A DNA stretch of 64,000 bases from Burkholderiales bacterium (GCA_014860445.1 JACZJT010000041.1:1-64000), one strand, 5' to 3'. Shown: positions 27,044-37,285, counted from the stretch's first letter. Numbers and translations are program-made. Notes: generated by a model from the letters alone, not told the origin.

Positions 27044-28705
27044 ATGACCACCCGGATGCTCGGCACGCTGGAACGCTGCAAAGACCAATACGATGCGGGC
27101 AGTGCAGATACGAAACTAGTGCTGCTACGCCGTCTTGCGCGGGCCGATCTGCGTTCGGCGACGTCGGTGCACCGCCTGCACGAAGTGCTGTGTTTCCTGC
27201 GCGCGTATCCGGACGATGCGCGGGTGCTGGCGCAGGTGGAGCGCATGCTCGCGCGTTTCGCCGCACGCACCGATCTTAAGCGCCATCGGGCTGCGCTGGC
27301 GGATTCCGGGATCGCGGGAACCGCGATCCGCTATTGTTTCTTCTGGTCCACCCTGCGCTGGCTCGCGCGGCGCTGGCCGGATCACCTCGCCATGGACCGC
27401 GGCGATGCCGGGGTCGAGGATAAAATCGCCGCGGCGCTGCCGCTGCTGCTCACCTGGGCCGAAGCGGGCACGCTCAAGCAACTCGAGCTACCGGGCTTTG
27501 CCGCGCTGGACCGGCTGCGCGCGCGCGGCGAAAGCGACGCGGCGTTTTTTGCGCGGCGCATCGCCGCCATGCCGGGTGACGGCTTGACCCGCGAAGCCTT
27601 TCACGACGCGATCGAACCGAGCTACGAGCTGGCGCCCGGCCCTGACACGCCCGCGCGCACCCGTGCCAAACATGCGGCGGCGCCCATGGCCTATCAGCAG
27701 GCGCCGTTGCGGCGCGACCGACCGGATCTGCGCGTAGAACTCGGGCGCCGGTATCGCGGGCTGCGGACGGTATCGACGCGCGTAGGCGAGCAGCTGATCG
27801 AACTTGCGCGCGGCGCCATGGTGACGCGGTCGCGCGATCTCGATGCCTTCGCCTACGGCAACGCGCGCGATGTGCGCCTGGTGGATGATGGCGGCGGGCT
27901 GGCCTTCCTGTTGATAGGCATCATCCCAGAGCGGCGCCAACTGATCCCCGGTACCTGCGGCTATCTGGTTCTGCACAACGGCGTGCCGATCGGCTACGGC
28001 GAGGCCTTCGTGATCGGGCGCGCCGCCACGATGACTTTCAATATTTTCGAGACCTTTCGCGGCGGCGAAGCGGCCCACACGTTTTCGCGCACGCTGGCGA
28101 TGGTGCGCCACGTGTTCGGTGCCGAATCCTTCAGCTTCGATCAGTATCAATTGGGCAAGGGCAACGACGAGGCCATCGCCTCGGGCGCCTGGTGGTTCTA
28201 CTACAAACTGGGATTCAGGCCCTTGACCGCCGCCGCGCGTCGCATCATGCGCAAAGAGCTGGCGCGCATGCGCGCCGACCCCAAGCACCGCTCTAGCGCC
28301 GCCACCTTGCGCGCGCTGGCCGAATCACACATGCTGTTCGATCTCGACCGCAAGCGTACGCCGGGCCTGCCGCCTCTCGCCGAGCCCGGATTGCGCGTAA
28401 CTGAGGCACTGGCAAAAATGCCGGCGGGCGCGCGCGAGCGCGCGCTGGAAGAGTGCAGCCGGAACGCGATGCGGCTGACCGGGCTGCACTCGCTGCGCGG
28501 CTTCAGCGCGGGCGAACGTCTGGCCTGGTTGCGCTGGAGCCCGGTCGTGATGTTTGCCCTGCGCGGCGTGGCGCGCTGGAGCGCTGCCGAAAGACGGGCG
28601 CTCGCGCGCATTGCGCGCGCGAAGGGCGGTCGCAACGAAGGCGAATATCTCGCGCGTTTCGCAGCGCATGCGAAGCTGGAACAGGCCTTGTTCGGGATGC
28701 GTTGA
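27044..28705 (+). CDS. Unrecognised protein with a GNAT-like C-terminal half
   Basis: I do not recognise this family. The ATG at 27044 gives 553 aa; a longer open frame to 26669 overlaps the CDF gene. The N-terminal 200 residues are helical and rich in Arg/Ala/Leu. Residues about 285-395 resemble an acyltransferase (GNAT) core: a beta-rich stretch with GYLVLHNGVPIGYGEA (306-321), a helix after ETFRGGEAAHTFSRTL, and YYKLGFRPL (387-395), like the YxxxGF close of GNAT domains. The C-terminal 150 residues are again helical. The gene stands alone on the plus strand between divergent and convergent neighbours, so context gives no hint. Confidence 0.7.
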   Translation: MTTRMLGTLERCKDQYDAGSADTKLVLLRRLARADLRSATSVHRLHEVLCFLRAYPDDARVLAQVERMLARFAARTDLKRHRAALADSGIAGTAIRYCFFWSTLRWLARRWPDHLAMDRGDAGVEDKIAAALPLLLTWAEAGTLKQLELPGFAALDRLRARGESDAAFFARRIAAMPGDGLTREAFHDAIEPSYELAPGPDTPARTRAKHAAAPMAYQQAPLRRDRPDLRVELGRRYRGLRTVSTRVGEQLIELARGAMVTRSRDLDAFAYGNARDVRLVDDGGGLAFLLIGIIPERRQLIPGTCGYLVLHNGVPIGYGEAFVIGRAATMTFNIFETFRGGEAAHTFSRTLAMVRHVFGAESFSFDQYQLGKGNDEAIASGAWWFYYKLGFRPLTAAARRIMRKELARMRADPKHRSSAATLRALAESHMLFDLDRKRTPGLPPLAEPGLRVTEALAKMPAGARERALEECSRNAMRLTGLHSLRGFSAGERLAWLRWSPVVMFALRGVARWSAAERRALARIARAKGGRNEGEYLARFAAHAKLEQALFGMR

Positions 28706-28729
28706 GGAATTGCTGTTTCGCGAGGGCCT

Positions 28730-30271
28730 CTAGATCCGAAACTCGATCAAAAACGGCCCCTTGCGGCCGCATGCGGATTTGAACACATCGGCAAACGCTT
28801 CCAGCGTGTCCACGCGCTTCGCCTCCATGCCCATGCCGCCTGCGAGTTTCACCCAATCGAGTTCCGGGCGCGCGAGATCGAACAGCTCGTTCGAGGCGCG
28901 ACCCGGTTTCGCACCCACCGATACCAGTTCGCCATAGAGTATTTTGTAGATCTGGTTGGCGAACACCACGTTGATTACATCGAGCTTTTCGCGTGCCTGG
29001 GTCCACAGCGATTGCAGCGAGTACATGCCCGCGCCGTCCGCCTGCAGGCACACCACTTTTCGATCGGGGCAGGCGAGGGCGGCACCGGTTGCGCAGGGGA
29101 ATGCATGGCCGATGGCGCCGCCGGTGTTTTGCAGCCAGTCCATGGGCGCTGCGTTGAAGGTCGGCGCGAACAGGGCGCGGCCGGAGGTCACGCCATCCTC
29201 GGCGACGATGCAGTTCTCCGGCAGCAAGGCGGCCAGCGTGGTCGCGAAAGCGAGCGGCTCGAATTTTCCCTGCAGCAGTTGCGGTTTGATCTCTCCCTCC
29301 GGAATCGGCACGGTCTTGGGTGCGCCGAGCTCGTCGGCCAGCGCATTCAGCGCCTCGATCGCATCCTGCTCCGGCCTTGCGAGCACGTAGGTATCAGCGT
29401 CGGCCGGCGACATGAGGCTGGGCTTGTCCGGATAGCCAAAGAAGGCCGTCGGCGGTTTGGCGCCGACGAGGATGACATTCTTCGACCCGGTGAGCATCTT
29501 CAGGGCGCCGTCGATCGCATAGGGAATGCGGTCCACCGGCACACGCCCGCGTCCGCGCGCCATGCGCGACACCTGCGTGGGCGTGCGCAGTTTTGCACCG
29601 GTGACATGCGCGACGCGGTTTGCTGCGACGAGGCCGGCCTCGGACAAAGCCTGTCCGTAGAGCACCAGTACCGCCGGCGCCTTGGCGCGCAGCACCTGCG
29701 CGATGTTGCGCAGCGTGTCCGGCGCAACGCCGGCGCGCGCAGGCACCGGCAGGGGCGCGGCGACGACGCCGCCCTCGTTCCAGGCCGTATCGGCTGGCAG
29801 AATCAAGGTGGCAATCTGTCCGGGCGCGGTGTTCGCCGCCTGCACCGCGGCGGCGGCGTCCGCACCCACGTTCGCCGACGAATCGCTGCTGCGCACCCAG
29901 TGGGAGCTCGCGCGCGCCAGACCTTCGGTGTCGGCGGTGAGCGGGGCGTCGAACGGGCGGTGGTAGGTCGCCTGGTCGCCGACGATATTGACCATGGGCG
30001 TAAAAGCACGGCGCGCGTTGTGCACGTTGGCGAGGCTGTTGGCAAAACCCGGCCCGCAGTGGAGCAGCGTAGCGGCAGGCTTGCCCGCCATGCGCGCATA
30101 GCCGTCGGCTGCGCCGGTCACCACGGTTTCGGCCAGGCCGAGTACGCAGCGCATGCCCTCGACCTTGTCGAGCGCGGCGACGAAATGCATCTCCGACGTG
30201 CCGGGATTGGCAATACAGGTGTCTACGCCGCCGGCGAGCAGCGTGCGGATTAAACTTTCAGCGCCATTCAT
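28730..30271 (-). CDS. TPP-dependent acetolactate synthase large-subunit-like enzyme
   Basis: The 513-aa protein starts MNGAESLIRTLLAGGVD and follows the three-domain TPP enzyme fold of the acetolactate synthase/benzoylformate decarboxylase group. The catalytic-glutamate region is LGLAETVVTGAADGYARM (about 45-62). The thiamine-diphosphate motif normally GDG...N reads QADGAGMYSLQ... to VVFAN, with Ala in place of the first Gly. No small subunit is adjacent, so this is probably not the biosynthetic AHAS but a catabolic or decarboxylase-type member. The start at 30271 was chosen by homology to family N termini; the 29 extra residues upstream to 30358 look unconserved. Confidence 0.85.
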   Translation of the reverse strand: MNGAESLIRTLLAGGVDTCIANPGTSEMHFVAALDKVEGMRCVLGLAETVVTGAADGYARMAGKPAATLLHCGPGFANSLANVHNARRAFTPMVNIVGDQATYHRPFDAPLTADTEGLARASSHWVRSSDSSANVGADAAAAVQAANTAPGQIATLILPADTAWNEGGVVAAPLPVPARAGVAPDTLRNIAQVLRAKAPAVLVLYGQALSEAGLVAANRVAHVTGAKLRTPTQVSRMARGRGRVPVDRIPYAIDGALKMLTGSKNVILVGAKPPTAFFGYPDKPSLMSPADADTYVLARPEQDAIEALNALADELGAPKTVPIPEGEIKPQLLQGKFEPLAFATTLAALLPENCIVAEDGVTSGRALFAPTFNAAPMDWLQNTGGAIGHAFPCATGAALACPDRKVVCLQADGAGMYSLQSLWTQAREKLDVINVVFANQIYKILYGELVSVGAKPGRASNELFDLARPELDWVKLAGGMGMEAKRVDTLEAFADVFKSACGRKGPFLIEFRI

Positions 30272-30480
30272 GAGGAAGATCCGTTCAAGAGTGAGGTGTG
30301 GGTAGAGGAAGCTCCGCCGCGCGCGATTGCCGCTTACGCACGACGCCAGCATGCGCATAGACTACGCGGCCTGGCCTGCAACATCAACCCGCGCAAAGCC
30401 AGTAAACTGCTGGTCCGCGTCGGTTACTGAGTAGCGATCGCACACTCCATGGCTGGGCTAAATCAATCGGTGCTCGGATC

Positions 30481-32166
30481 GTGAATGATCTGCGTGCGCT
30501 CGCCGCCTTTGCCGCGCCGCATCGCGCGGCGCTGGCAGTCTGCGGACTGCTGATGCTCATCGAAAGCGCAGCCGCGCTGTTGGTGCCCTGGGCCGGCGGT
30601 TTGCTGACGGAAGCCATGCTGCGCCCCACCGGAGCCGTGTCCGCAATCGCGGCATCCGCCGGCGCGGCGGTCGCCGGTGTTCCCGTGGTCCTGTCCGGCC
30701 TGCTGGGTTTGTTTGCGCTGCAGGCCCTGCTCAAATTCGGCAATATCTACATTCTAGGCAACGCGGCGGACAGAATCGTCTCCGACCTGAAGGTGCGTCT
30801 CTACGATCATCTGCAGGCCTTGCCGCTGGCCTACTATCAGCAGCGGCGCCTGGGCGACACGCTGGCCCTGCTCACCAACGACGTCTATGTCCTGGGCGGC
30901 TTCATCAGCGGCACTGCGCTGGCGCTGGTGCCGCTGTTGTTCACCGCGGGCGGTGCGGTCATCCTCATGTTTCGCATTCGGCCCAGCCTGGCGCTGCTGG
31001 CGGTGATCATCATTCCGGTGTTTTTCCTGCTGGAAAAAATCTTCGGCCGGCGCATGCGGCCTTTGGCGGCGCAATTGCAGGAGGAGCAGGCCGGCGCTGT
31101 CGCGATCGCCCAGGAGAACCTGGGCATGCTGCCCGCGATCAAGACCTTCACGCGCGAGGCGCAGGAATCGACGCGCTACCGCGAGCAGATCGACCGCATC
31201 TTTCGTTTAAACGTAAAGCAGCGCGGGATCTACGCCGCGCTGGAGCCGCTGGCGCAGTTGGTCGTCGCCGCGGCGATTTTGCTGATACTGGCGCTGGCGA
31301 GCGCGGATCTGAGCGAGGGAAGGCTGCTGCCCGCGCAACTCGTGAGTTTCCTGATGTACGCGGCCCTGCTCACGCGTCCGGTCGCGGGGCTTGCAGACGT
31401 CTACGGGCAGACGCAGATGGCGCGGGGTGCGTCCGCGCGGCTGCGGCGGGCGATGGCCGAAACGCCCGAAGCCGCGGGGCATGCAGGCATTGCGTTGCCT
31501 CCGGTGAAAGGCGAAATCGAGTTTCGTGGCGTGCGCTTCGCCTATGCCGGCAGGCCTGTGGCGCTGGAAAACGTCGATCTGCATATTGCGGCGCGCGAGA
31601 CCATCGCCATCGTCGGACCGAACGGCGCGGGGAAAAGCACGCTGGCCCATTTGCTGATGCGCCTGCACGATCCGTCCGCGGGAACAATCCTGATCGACGG
31701 CATCGACATTGCCGGCGTGTCGCTCCCGGACCTGCGCCGCCAGATCGGCGTGGTGCCGCAGCACGTGCTGCTGTTCAATGCGAGCGTGCGCGACAACATC
31801 GCCTATGGCCGCGCCGAGGCGACGCAGGCCGAGATCGAGGTCGCGGCCGCGGCCGCGCGGGCGCACGATTTTATCGCCGGCTTGCCTCAGGGCTACGACA
31901 CCCTGATCGGTGACCGCGGCGTGCGCTTGTCAGGCGGCCAGCAGCAGCGCGTCGCGCTCGCGCGGGCGCTGCTCAAGGATCCGCCGATACTCATACTCGA
32001 CGAAGCCACGGCGATGTTTGATCCGCAGGGCGAGACGGAATTTCTTCAGGAATGCCGGGCGGCGCTGGAACGCCGCACCGTGCTGTTGATCACGCATCGG
32101 CCCGCCAGCCTCGCAGTGGCCGACCGGATCGTGCGCATGGAGCAGGGGCGGGTCCTCGCGAGCTGA
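30481..32166 (+). CDS. ABC exporter half-transporter (MsbA/lipid A exporter-like)
   Basis: The 561-aa protein has an N-terminal six-helix membrane domain (about 10-300) fused to an ATPase with Walker A GPNGAGKST (about 380-388), the signature LSGGQQQRVALARALL, and Walker B ILILDEATAMFD. It should homodimerise and export a hydrophobic substrate or peptide. The start is a GTG at 30481. It is divergent from the TPP enzyme across a 209-bp gap in which I see no gene. A role in exporting the lasso peptide encoded 16 kb away is possible but unsupported by position. Confidence 0.9.
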   Translation: MNDLRALAAFAAPHRAALAVCGLLMLIESAAALLVPWAGGLLTEAMLRPTGAVSAIAASAGAAVAGVPVVLSGLLGLFALQALLKFGNIYILGNAADRIVSDLKVRLYDHLQALPLAYYQQRRLGDTLALLTNDVYVLGGFISGTALALVPLLFTAGGAVILMFRIRPSLALLAVIIIPVFFLLEKIFGRRMRPLAAQLQEEQAGAVAIAQENLGMLPAIKTFTREAQESTRYREQIDRIFRLNVKQRGIYAALEPLAQLVVAAAILLILALASADLSEGRLLPAQLVSFLMYAALLTRPVAGLADVYGQTQMARGASARLRRAMAETPEAAGHAGIALPPVKGEIEFRGVRFAYAGRPVALENVDLHIAARETIAIVGPNGAGKSTLAHLLMRLHDPSAGTILIDGIDIAGVSLPDLRRQIGVVPQHVLLFNASVRDNIAYGRAEATQAEIEVAAAAARAHDFIAGLPQGYDTLIGDRGVRLSGGQQQRVALARALLKDPPILILDEATAMFDPQGETEFLQECRAALERRTVLLITHRPASLAVADRIVRMEQGRVLAS

Positions 32167-32207
32167 GAGCGCACGATGCGGAAACAGTGCCAACCGGCAA
32201 CTAGTTA

Positions 32208-32228
32208 CCGCGGAAGGAAAAACCGCGG
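32208..32228. terminator. Repeated ccgcgg stem between convergent genes
   Basis: Two copies of the self-complementary hexamer ccgcgg (32208-32213 and 32223-32228) flank an A-rich 9-nt loop in the 129-bp gap between the convergent ABC transporter and HlyD genes. This is a possible bidirectional terminator. Confidence 0.3.
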
Positions 32229-32295
32229 AGAACCGCATGGATATTGCTTCTCCGCCGATTTATGCAAGAGAATACCGGGCGTGCGGGGACTGCCT

Positions 32296-33672
32296 TCAGC
32301 GTTCGGACAGCGAACGTTCCAGCGTCTTGTTGATGGGTTTCAGCAGATAGTGCAGCACGCTGCGCCGGCCGGTGAGCACGTCGACCTGACCGGTCATTCC
32401 CGGAATCACCGGCAGCAGCTTGCCGCGATACTCGACGCCGGGTTTCAGCGTGTGCACATGGGCGATGTAGTACGGTTCAGACGACTGCCCCGGCTGCGCC
32501 TGCGGCTGAATGGAATCGGCGCTGACATAAACGATCCTGCCCTCGACGCCGCCATAGATGCTGTAATCGTAGGCCGCGAGCTTGATCGTCGCCTTTTGTC
32601 CTTCTTTGACGAAGGCGATGTCCTGCGGCCGGATGCGCGCTTCGACCAGGAGCGAGTCCTCCACGGCCACGACCTCCGCCATCGGCGTCCCCGGCTGAAC
32701 CACGCCGCCAGCCGTTTTGTTGGCGATGGTCTTCACCACACCGTTCACCGGCGAGCGCACCAGGGTGCGGTCCATCTTGTCTTCCAGTCCCGGCATCGCC
32801 GCGGCGACTTTCGCGAGCTCGTTTCTCGCCGCCGACAGTTCGTTCGCCGCCTGGCTGCGGAACTGCGATTCGTTGTCCTGCATTTTCCGCTTGGCCTCTT
32901 CGATCGCCGAGCGCGCGCGCGGGATCGCCAGCGTTGCCCCATCCAGTTCGCCGCGGATGCGGCTGGACTCGCGCTCTAGGCGCAGCAGTTCCACTTCGGA
33001 TACCGCGCCCTCCTTGACCATCGGCGCGGTGATGGCGAGTTCCCGCTGGAGGATCTCCGATTGCTCCTGCATGCGCTCGCGCTTGGATTGCAGTTCCACC
33101 AGTTCCTGGCTGCGTTGCGCGAGCTGTTCGCGCAGTACTGCGTTTTTGCCGGCGAGATCGCCCAGCCGCGCGCGATGCACCGCGGTCTCGTTCTCCGCGA
33201 GCGCCGGCGCGCTCTTGATCACATCGGCCGGCATGTTCAGCGGCTTGCCCTGTACCTCGGCGCTGAGCCGCGCCACTTTTGCGCGCAAGCCGAGTTCACC
33301 CTGCCGTCCCTCGCGAAAAGCCGAGCCGAAACGCACGCGGTCGAGCTCGAACAGCACCTGGTCTTTCTTTACCGTGTCGCCTTCCTTCACCAGAATCTTG
33401 TCGATGATGCCGCCCTCGAGGTTCTGCACGTACTGCGTCTGGCTCGCGGTGATCACCTTGCCCTCGCCGCGCGCAATCTCATCGATCTCGGCTAGCCAGG
33501 CCCATAGAACCGCGATGAGAAAAAACCCGATGATGGCCGCGAGCAGCCAGTGCGGCGTGCGTCGCAATCCGCCGTCATCGGCGGCGAGTTCCTCCGGCCG
33601 CCACGCGCGCGGCAGCAGCGGCGGCTTCGGTTTCACCACTAGCTCCTGCGCGACGGCCACGGTTTCGCTCAT
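32296..33672 (-). CDS. HlyD-family periplasmic adaptor of a type I secretion system
   Basis: The 458-aa membrane fusion protein has a cytosolic N terminus of about 40 residues, one membrane helix (about 43-66), a lipoyl-like beta domain at GEGKVITASQTQYVQNLEGG (about 71-90), a long coiled coil (about 150-300) rich in Glu/Arg/Gln, and a C-terminal beta-barrel region ending with VLTGRRSVLHYLLKPI. It bridges the inner-membrane ABC protein and TolC. Its start overlaps the stop of the ABC gene by 4 bp, so the three T1SS genes form one operon. Confidence 0.93.
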   Translation of the reverse strand: MSETVAVAQELVVKPKPPLLPRAWRPEELAADDGGLRRTPHWLLAAIIGFFLIAVLWAWLAEIDEIARGEGKVITASQTQYVQNLEGGIIDKILVKEGDTVKKDQVLFELDRVRFGSAFREGRQGELGLRAKVARLSAEVQGKPLNMPADVIKSAPALAENETAVHRARLGDLAGKNAVLREQLAQRSQELVELQSKRERMQEQSEILQRELAITAPMVKEGAVSEVELLRLERESSRIRGELDGATLAIPRARSAIEEAKRKMQDNESQFRSQAANELSAARNELAKVAAAMPGLEDKMDRTLVRSPVNGVVKTIANKTAGGVVQPGTPMAEVVAVEDSLLVEARIRPQDIAFVKEGQKATIKLAAYDYSIYGGVEGRIVYVSADSIQPQAQPGQSSEPYYIAHVHTLKPGVEYRGKLLPVIPGMTGQVDVLTGRRSVLHYLLKPINKTLERSLSER

Positions 33673-35810
33673 CGCGCCATCCTGACTTTGCCTTCGGCAA
33701 TGGCCTTCAATACCAGGTCCTTCGGCCCCACCGCCACCACCTTGCCGGCGTCCATGACCACCAGGGTGTTGATCACGGAGAGCAGCGATTCGCGGTGCGT
33801 GACGATGATGATGGTCTTTCCGGAAAGTTCGTTTTGCATCTGCGTCTTCAGGCGCTCTTCCGCCGAATGGTCCATTGCATGCGTGGGTTCGTCCAGCACC
33901 AGGATCGGCGGATCGGTGATCAGCGCGCGCGCTAGCGCCACGGTCTGGCGTTGACCTCCCGAGAGCGCCTCGCCGCGCTCTCCGACCGGCATGTCAAAGC
34001 CCTTGGGGTGGCGGTTGACGATGTCGATCAGCCCCGCGATCGAGGCCGCGCGCAGGATCGCCGCATCGTCGGCGCCGGGCGCGCCCACGAGCAGATTGTC
34101 GCGCACGCTGCCGGCAAACAGCGCGATGTTCTGCGGCAGATAGCCGACCGCGCGGCGCAGGTCCGCGGGATCGATGGCGCGGATGTCCGTGCCATCGACG
34201 AGAATGGAGCCGGACTGGGGCTGGTACAACGCGATCAGCAGTTTGGCCAGCGTGGTTTTGCCCGAGCCGATGCGGCCGATGATGCCGACGCGGTCGCCTT
34301 CCTTGATCGCGAAGCTCACGCCCGCGAGCGCATCGAGTTCGCTGCCCGGATACTTGAATGTGACATCCTGAAAGCGAATGTCTCCGCCCAGCGCCGGGCG
34401 GTGCACGAAGCTGCGGTCGCGCGGCCGCTCGCGCGGCGCGTCCATGATTTTGTTCAAGGCGGAGAGCGCGCTCATCGACTGGTGATAGCGCGTGAGCAAG
34501 GAGGCCACGGTCGACAGCGGCGCCAGCGCGCGGCCGGCGATGATGGTGCAGGCGATCAGCCCGCCGGTGGTGAGGTGGTTCTCGCCCACCAGGTAGACGC
34601 CCACGGCCAGCGTGGCGACGCCGACCATCATCTGCACCCACATGGAGAAATTCACCGCGAGAGAAGAAAGAAAGCGCGTTCCCAGGCTTTCCTTGGCGAC
34701 ATAGTCGACCACTTCCTCCCACTTGCGCTGCATTTGCGAGGACGCGCCCAGCGCTTTCACCGCCTCGATCGATCCGAGGGTCTCGATCAGGATCGCGTGC
34801 TTGGCTTCGCTCGCGCGGAACACGCGGCGGATGCGATCGCGCAGCGGCACCTGCAAGGACACGCCCATCGCCAGCACGATCGGTATCGCGATGAGCGGCA
34901 CCGCCGCCATCTGCCAGCCGCCGACCATGGCGATCACGCTGATGAACAAGAACACGAAGGGCAGGTCGATCAGCGAGGTCATGGTCGCCGAAGTGAAGAA
35001 CTCGCGCAGCGACTCGAATTCGCGCACGTTGTTGGCGAGCATGCCCACCGATTCGCTGCCGGCGTCGAGCCGGCGCGCCATTACCTGCTCGAACAGCGCC
35101 GAAGACAGTGCCATGTCCGCGCGCCGGCCGGCCACATCGATGAACCATCCACGCAGGAGCTTCAGGCCGAAATCGAACACGTACATGACAATCATGCCGG
35201 TGGCCAGCACCCAGAAGGTTTCGAAGGCCTTGTTCGGCACGACGCGGTCATACACGTTCATGAAAAAAATCGGCGACAGCACGGTGAAAATGTTCACCAG
35301 CACGCTGGCACCGGCGACCTCGCCGTACAGCGGCCAGGCGCGCGCGAGCGTGCCCCAGAACCAGTGGTGGGTGGCGAGTATGCGCTCGCTGCCCGTGCCC
35401 GCCGCGAAGCGCACTGCGCGGCTTACCGCAATCGCCATGCCCTCGTAATCGCGCGCGAGTTCCGCAATCGGCACGTTTTTCTCGATGCCCTCTGCCGTGA
35501 CGATCTGGGCCGTGCCTTCGCTGCGCGCGACCAGTACGCAGGCATTGCGTTCCTTCAACAGCAGCACCGCGGGGAGGGAGAGTTTGGGAAAGCGCGCCAG
35601 ATCGATTTCGATGCTGCGCGCGCTGAATCCGGCGCGTTCCGCAGCGCGCGCGAACAGCGCGGGGCTGAGCCCGGCCGCGCCGACCGGCAGGCCGGCGACC
35701 AGCGCCTGCGCGCTCATCGGTTGTCCGAGCAGGCGCGTTACCTGTGCGAGACAAGCCGCCAGGGGATCGGTGAGCATCTCCGCGGCGGGCGCGGGCATGC
35801 CTGCGTTCAT
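33669..35810 (-). CDS. Type I secretion ABC permease/ATPase (LapB/RtxB-like, C39-like domain)
   Basis: The 713-aa protein has an N-terminal C39-peptidase-like domain (about 12-140), a six-helix membrane domain (about 165-440) and an ATPase with Walker A GRIGSGKTT (about 519-527), signature LSGGQRQTVALARAL and Walker B ILVLDEPTHAMD. The C39-like domain lacks the usual DCGAAC catalytic context, as in RTX and LapA exporters, where it binds the unfolded substrate rather than cleaving a leader. It overlaps both neighbours by 4 bp. The likely substrate is the giant adhesin at 38681-45211. Confidence 0.95.
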   Translation of the reverse strand: MNAGMPAPAAEMLTDPLAACLAQVTRLLGQPMSAQALVAGLPVGAAGLSPALFARAAERAGFSARSIEIDLARFPKLSLPAVLLLKERNACVLVARSEGTAQIVTAEGIEKNVPIAELARDYEGMAIAVSRAVRFAAGTGSERILATHHWFWGTLARAWPLYGEVAGASVLVNIFTVLSPIFFMNVYDRVVPNKAFETFWVLATGMIVMYVFDFGLKLLRGWFIDVAGRRADMALSSALFEQVMARRLDAGSESVGMLANNVREFESLREFFTSATMTSLIDLPFVFLFISVIAMVGGWQMAAVPLIAIPIVLAMGVSLQVPLRDRIRRVFRASEAKHAILIETLGSIEAVKALGASSQMQRKWEEVVDYVAKESLGTRFLSSLAVNFSMWVQMMVGVATLAVGVYLVGENHLTTGGLIACTIIAGRALAPLSTVASLLTRYHQSMSALSALNKIMDAPRERPRDRSFVHRPALGGDIRFQDVTFKYPGSELDALAGVSFAIKEGDRVGIIGRIGSGKTTLAKLLIALYQPQSGSILVDGTDIRAIDPADLRRAVGYLPQNIALFAGSVRDNLLVGAPGADDAAILRAASIAGLIDIVNRHPKGFDMPVGERGEALSGGQRQTVALARALITDPPILVLDEPTHAMDHSAEERLKTQMQNELSGKTIIIVTHRESLLSVINTLVVMDAGKVVAVGPKDLVLKAIAEGKVRMAR

Positions 35811-37285
35811 TTTCCGGCCTCCGCCGATCCTAGATCCATGTTCATGCGCAAGTTCGGGGGCAGCGCCGACGCTTTCACGTTCTGCTCGGCCGCAGACTTT
35901 GTTGGCGCGTCGTGCTCGATTGCTGGCGTCGCGTCTTTCTGCATCGCAAATTGCGTTCTCGGCTTCGCGTCGATGCCCACGCCCAGCGCTTCGAGCAGCC
36001 TGCCCATGGCCGCCAGCACGCGCAATTCGCCCAGCGTGACGGCGTAGGCGCCCGTGTACTCGCTGCTCCTTGCGGCGAATAATTCATTTTCCGCATTGAG
36101 CACGTCAAGGAGGGTGCGCTGGCCGATCGAGAATTGCAAGCGGTAGGCGTGCACCACCTGCGCGCTGGCCGCCGCGTAGCGCTGCAGCTGGGGCAGGCGC
36201 AGGCGGTCTTCCGCCAGTGTCTGCCAGGCCTGGCGCAGGTCGCGTTCGACGTCGTTGCGCGCCTTGCCGTAACCGGCGCTGGCTTCGTCGATACGCGCCG
36301 CCGCTTCGCGCACGCGCGCCGTGTCCGCGCCGCCGCGAAACAGGTTGTAGCGCAAGCGCAGCATCGCGTAACGGTCGGTGTTGGCGCCGCGCAGCCCGTC
36401 CAGGTCATGGTTGGCCGAGGTTCCCACTTCGAGCGCCAGCCGCGGCGAGGCGTAGCGGCTACGCAGCGAGTCGCGGTCGGCCTGCGCCGCGAGCAGGTCT
36501 TTTTGCGCGGCCCGGATCGCGGGGTGGGTTTCCAGCGCCAGCGCGAGCGCATCCGCCAGCGTGGCCGGCAGCGCGGCGCGGAAGTTTCCCGCATCGGCCA
36601 GCTGGCCGGGCGGCAGCCCGGTGAGATGCAGAAACGCCGCCTCCGCCTGCGCCAACTGGCCGCGCAACTGCGTGAGCGAAGCCTGCGCGAGTGCGTAGCG
36701 GGCGTCGGCCTGCTGCGCGTCGGCGCGCCTGCCCTGGCCGACATCGGCCAGTCGCGTCACCTGCGCAAGCGTCTCCTGATGGCGTTTTTCGTTGCCGGCA
36801 GCGATCGTTAGCAGTTCGCGCAGCCGGATCACGTCCAGATAAGCCTGCGCTACGCGAGCACCTGCATTCTCGGCGGCGCTCGCGAGCTGATCGGCGGCAC
36901 CGTCGGCACGCGACTGGAAGCGGCGCACCTGCCCCGAGGTCGCGCCGCCGTCGAAGACGAGTTGTGACAGGCTGAGTTCGGCCTCTCGCCGCGTCAGCGT
37001 CTGGTCGGAGCCGAGTATGCGTGTGCTCGGGTTGTTGCTGGTTTCGCGGCCCCGGCCGACGCTCGCATCGACGCTTGGATACCAGGCGCTGCGCGCCTGT
37101 GCCGCCGCCTCTACACTTGCGCGCTGGTTGGCGCGCGCAGCGCGCACTTCGGGCAGGTTCGCAACGGCGCGGGTCAGCGCGTCGGCCAGCGTATCGGCAA
37201 GGGCTGTCGGCGCGAATGACGCGGTCGATAGCAGAAAGCCGACAAGACAGGCGCGAACAAACAATTTGAATCCCTTAAAACGCAT
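35807..37285 (-). CDS. TolC-family outer-membrane channel of a type I secretion system
   Basis: The 492-aa protein has a signal peptide (about 1-30, ending PTALA) and the duplicated helical-barrel pattern of TolC, with long Ala/Arg/Gln-rich helices and LSQLVFDGGATSG and YNLFRGGADTARVREA segments that mark the two halves. The C-terminal 60 residues are a low-complexity extension. It is the first gene of the tolC-ABC-hlyD operon. A REP-like inverted repeat lies just upstream of its start. Confidence 0.93.
   Translation of the reverse strand: MRFKGFKLFVRACLVGFLLSTASFAPTALADTLADALTRAVANLPEVRAARANQRASVEAAAQARSAWYPSVDASVGRGRETSNNPSTRILGSDQTLTRREAELSLSQLVFDGGATSGQVRRFQSRADGAADQLASAAENAGARVAQAYLDVIRLRELLTIAAGNEKRHQETLAQVTRLADVGQGRRADAQQADARYALAQASLTQLRGQLAQAEAAFLHLTGLPPGQLADAGNFRAALPATLADALALALETHPAIRAAQKDLLAAQADRDSLRSRYASPRLALEVGTSANHDLDGLRGANTDRYAMLRLRYNLFRGGADTARVREAAARIDEASAGYGKARNDVERDLRQAWQTLAEDRLRLPQLQRYAAASAQVVHAYRLQFSIGQRTLLDVLNAENELFAARSSEYTGAYAVTLGELRVLAAMGRLLEALGVGIDAKPRTQFAMQKDATPAIEHDAPTKSAAEQNVKASALPPNLRMNMDLGSAEAGK

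Noticed and set aside
33951-36047. 698-aa frame antisense to the T1SS ABC gene
   Set aside because: His/Arg/Gln-rich antisense reading of a clear ABC exporter.
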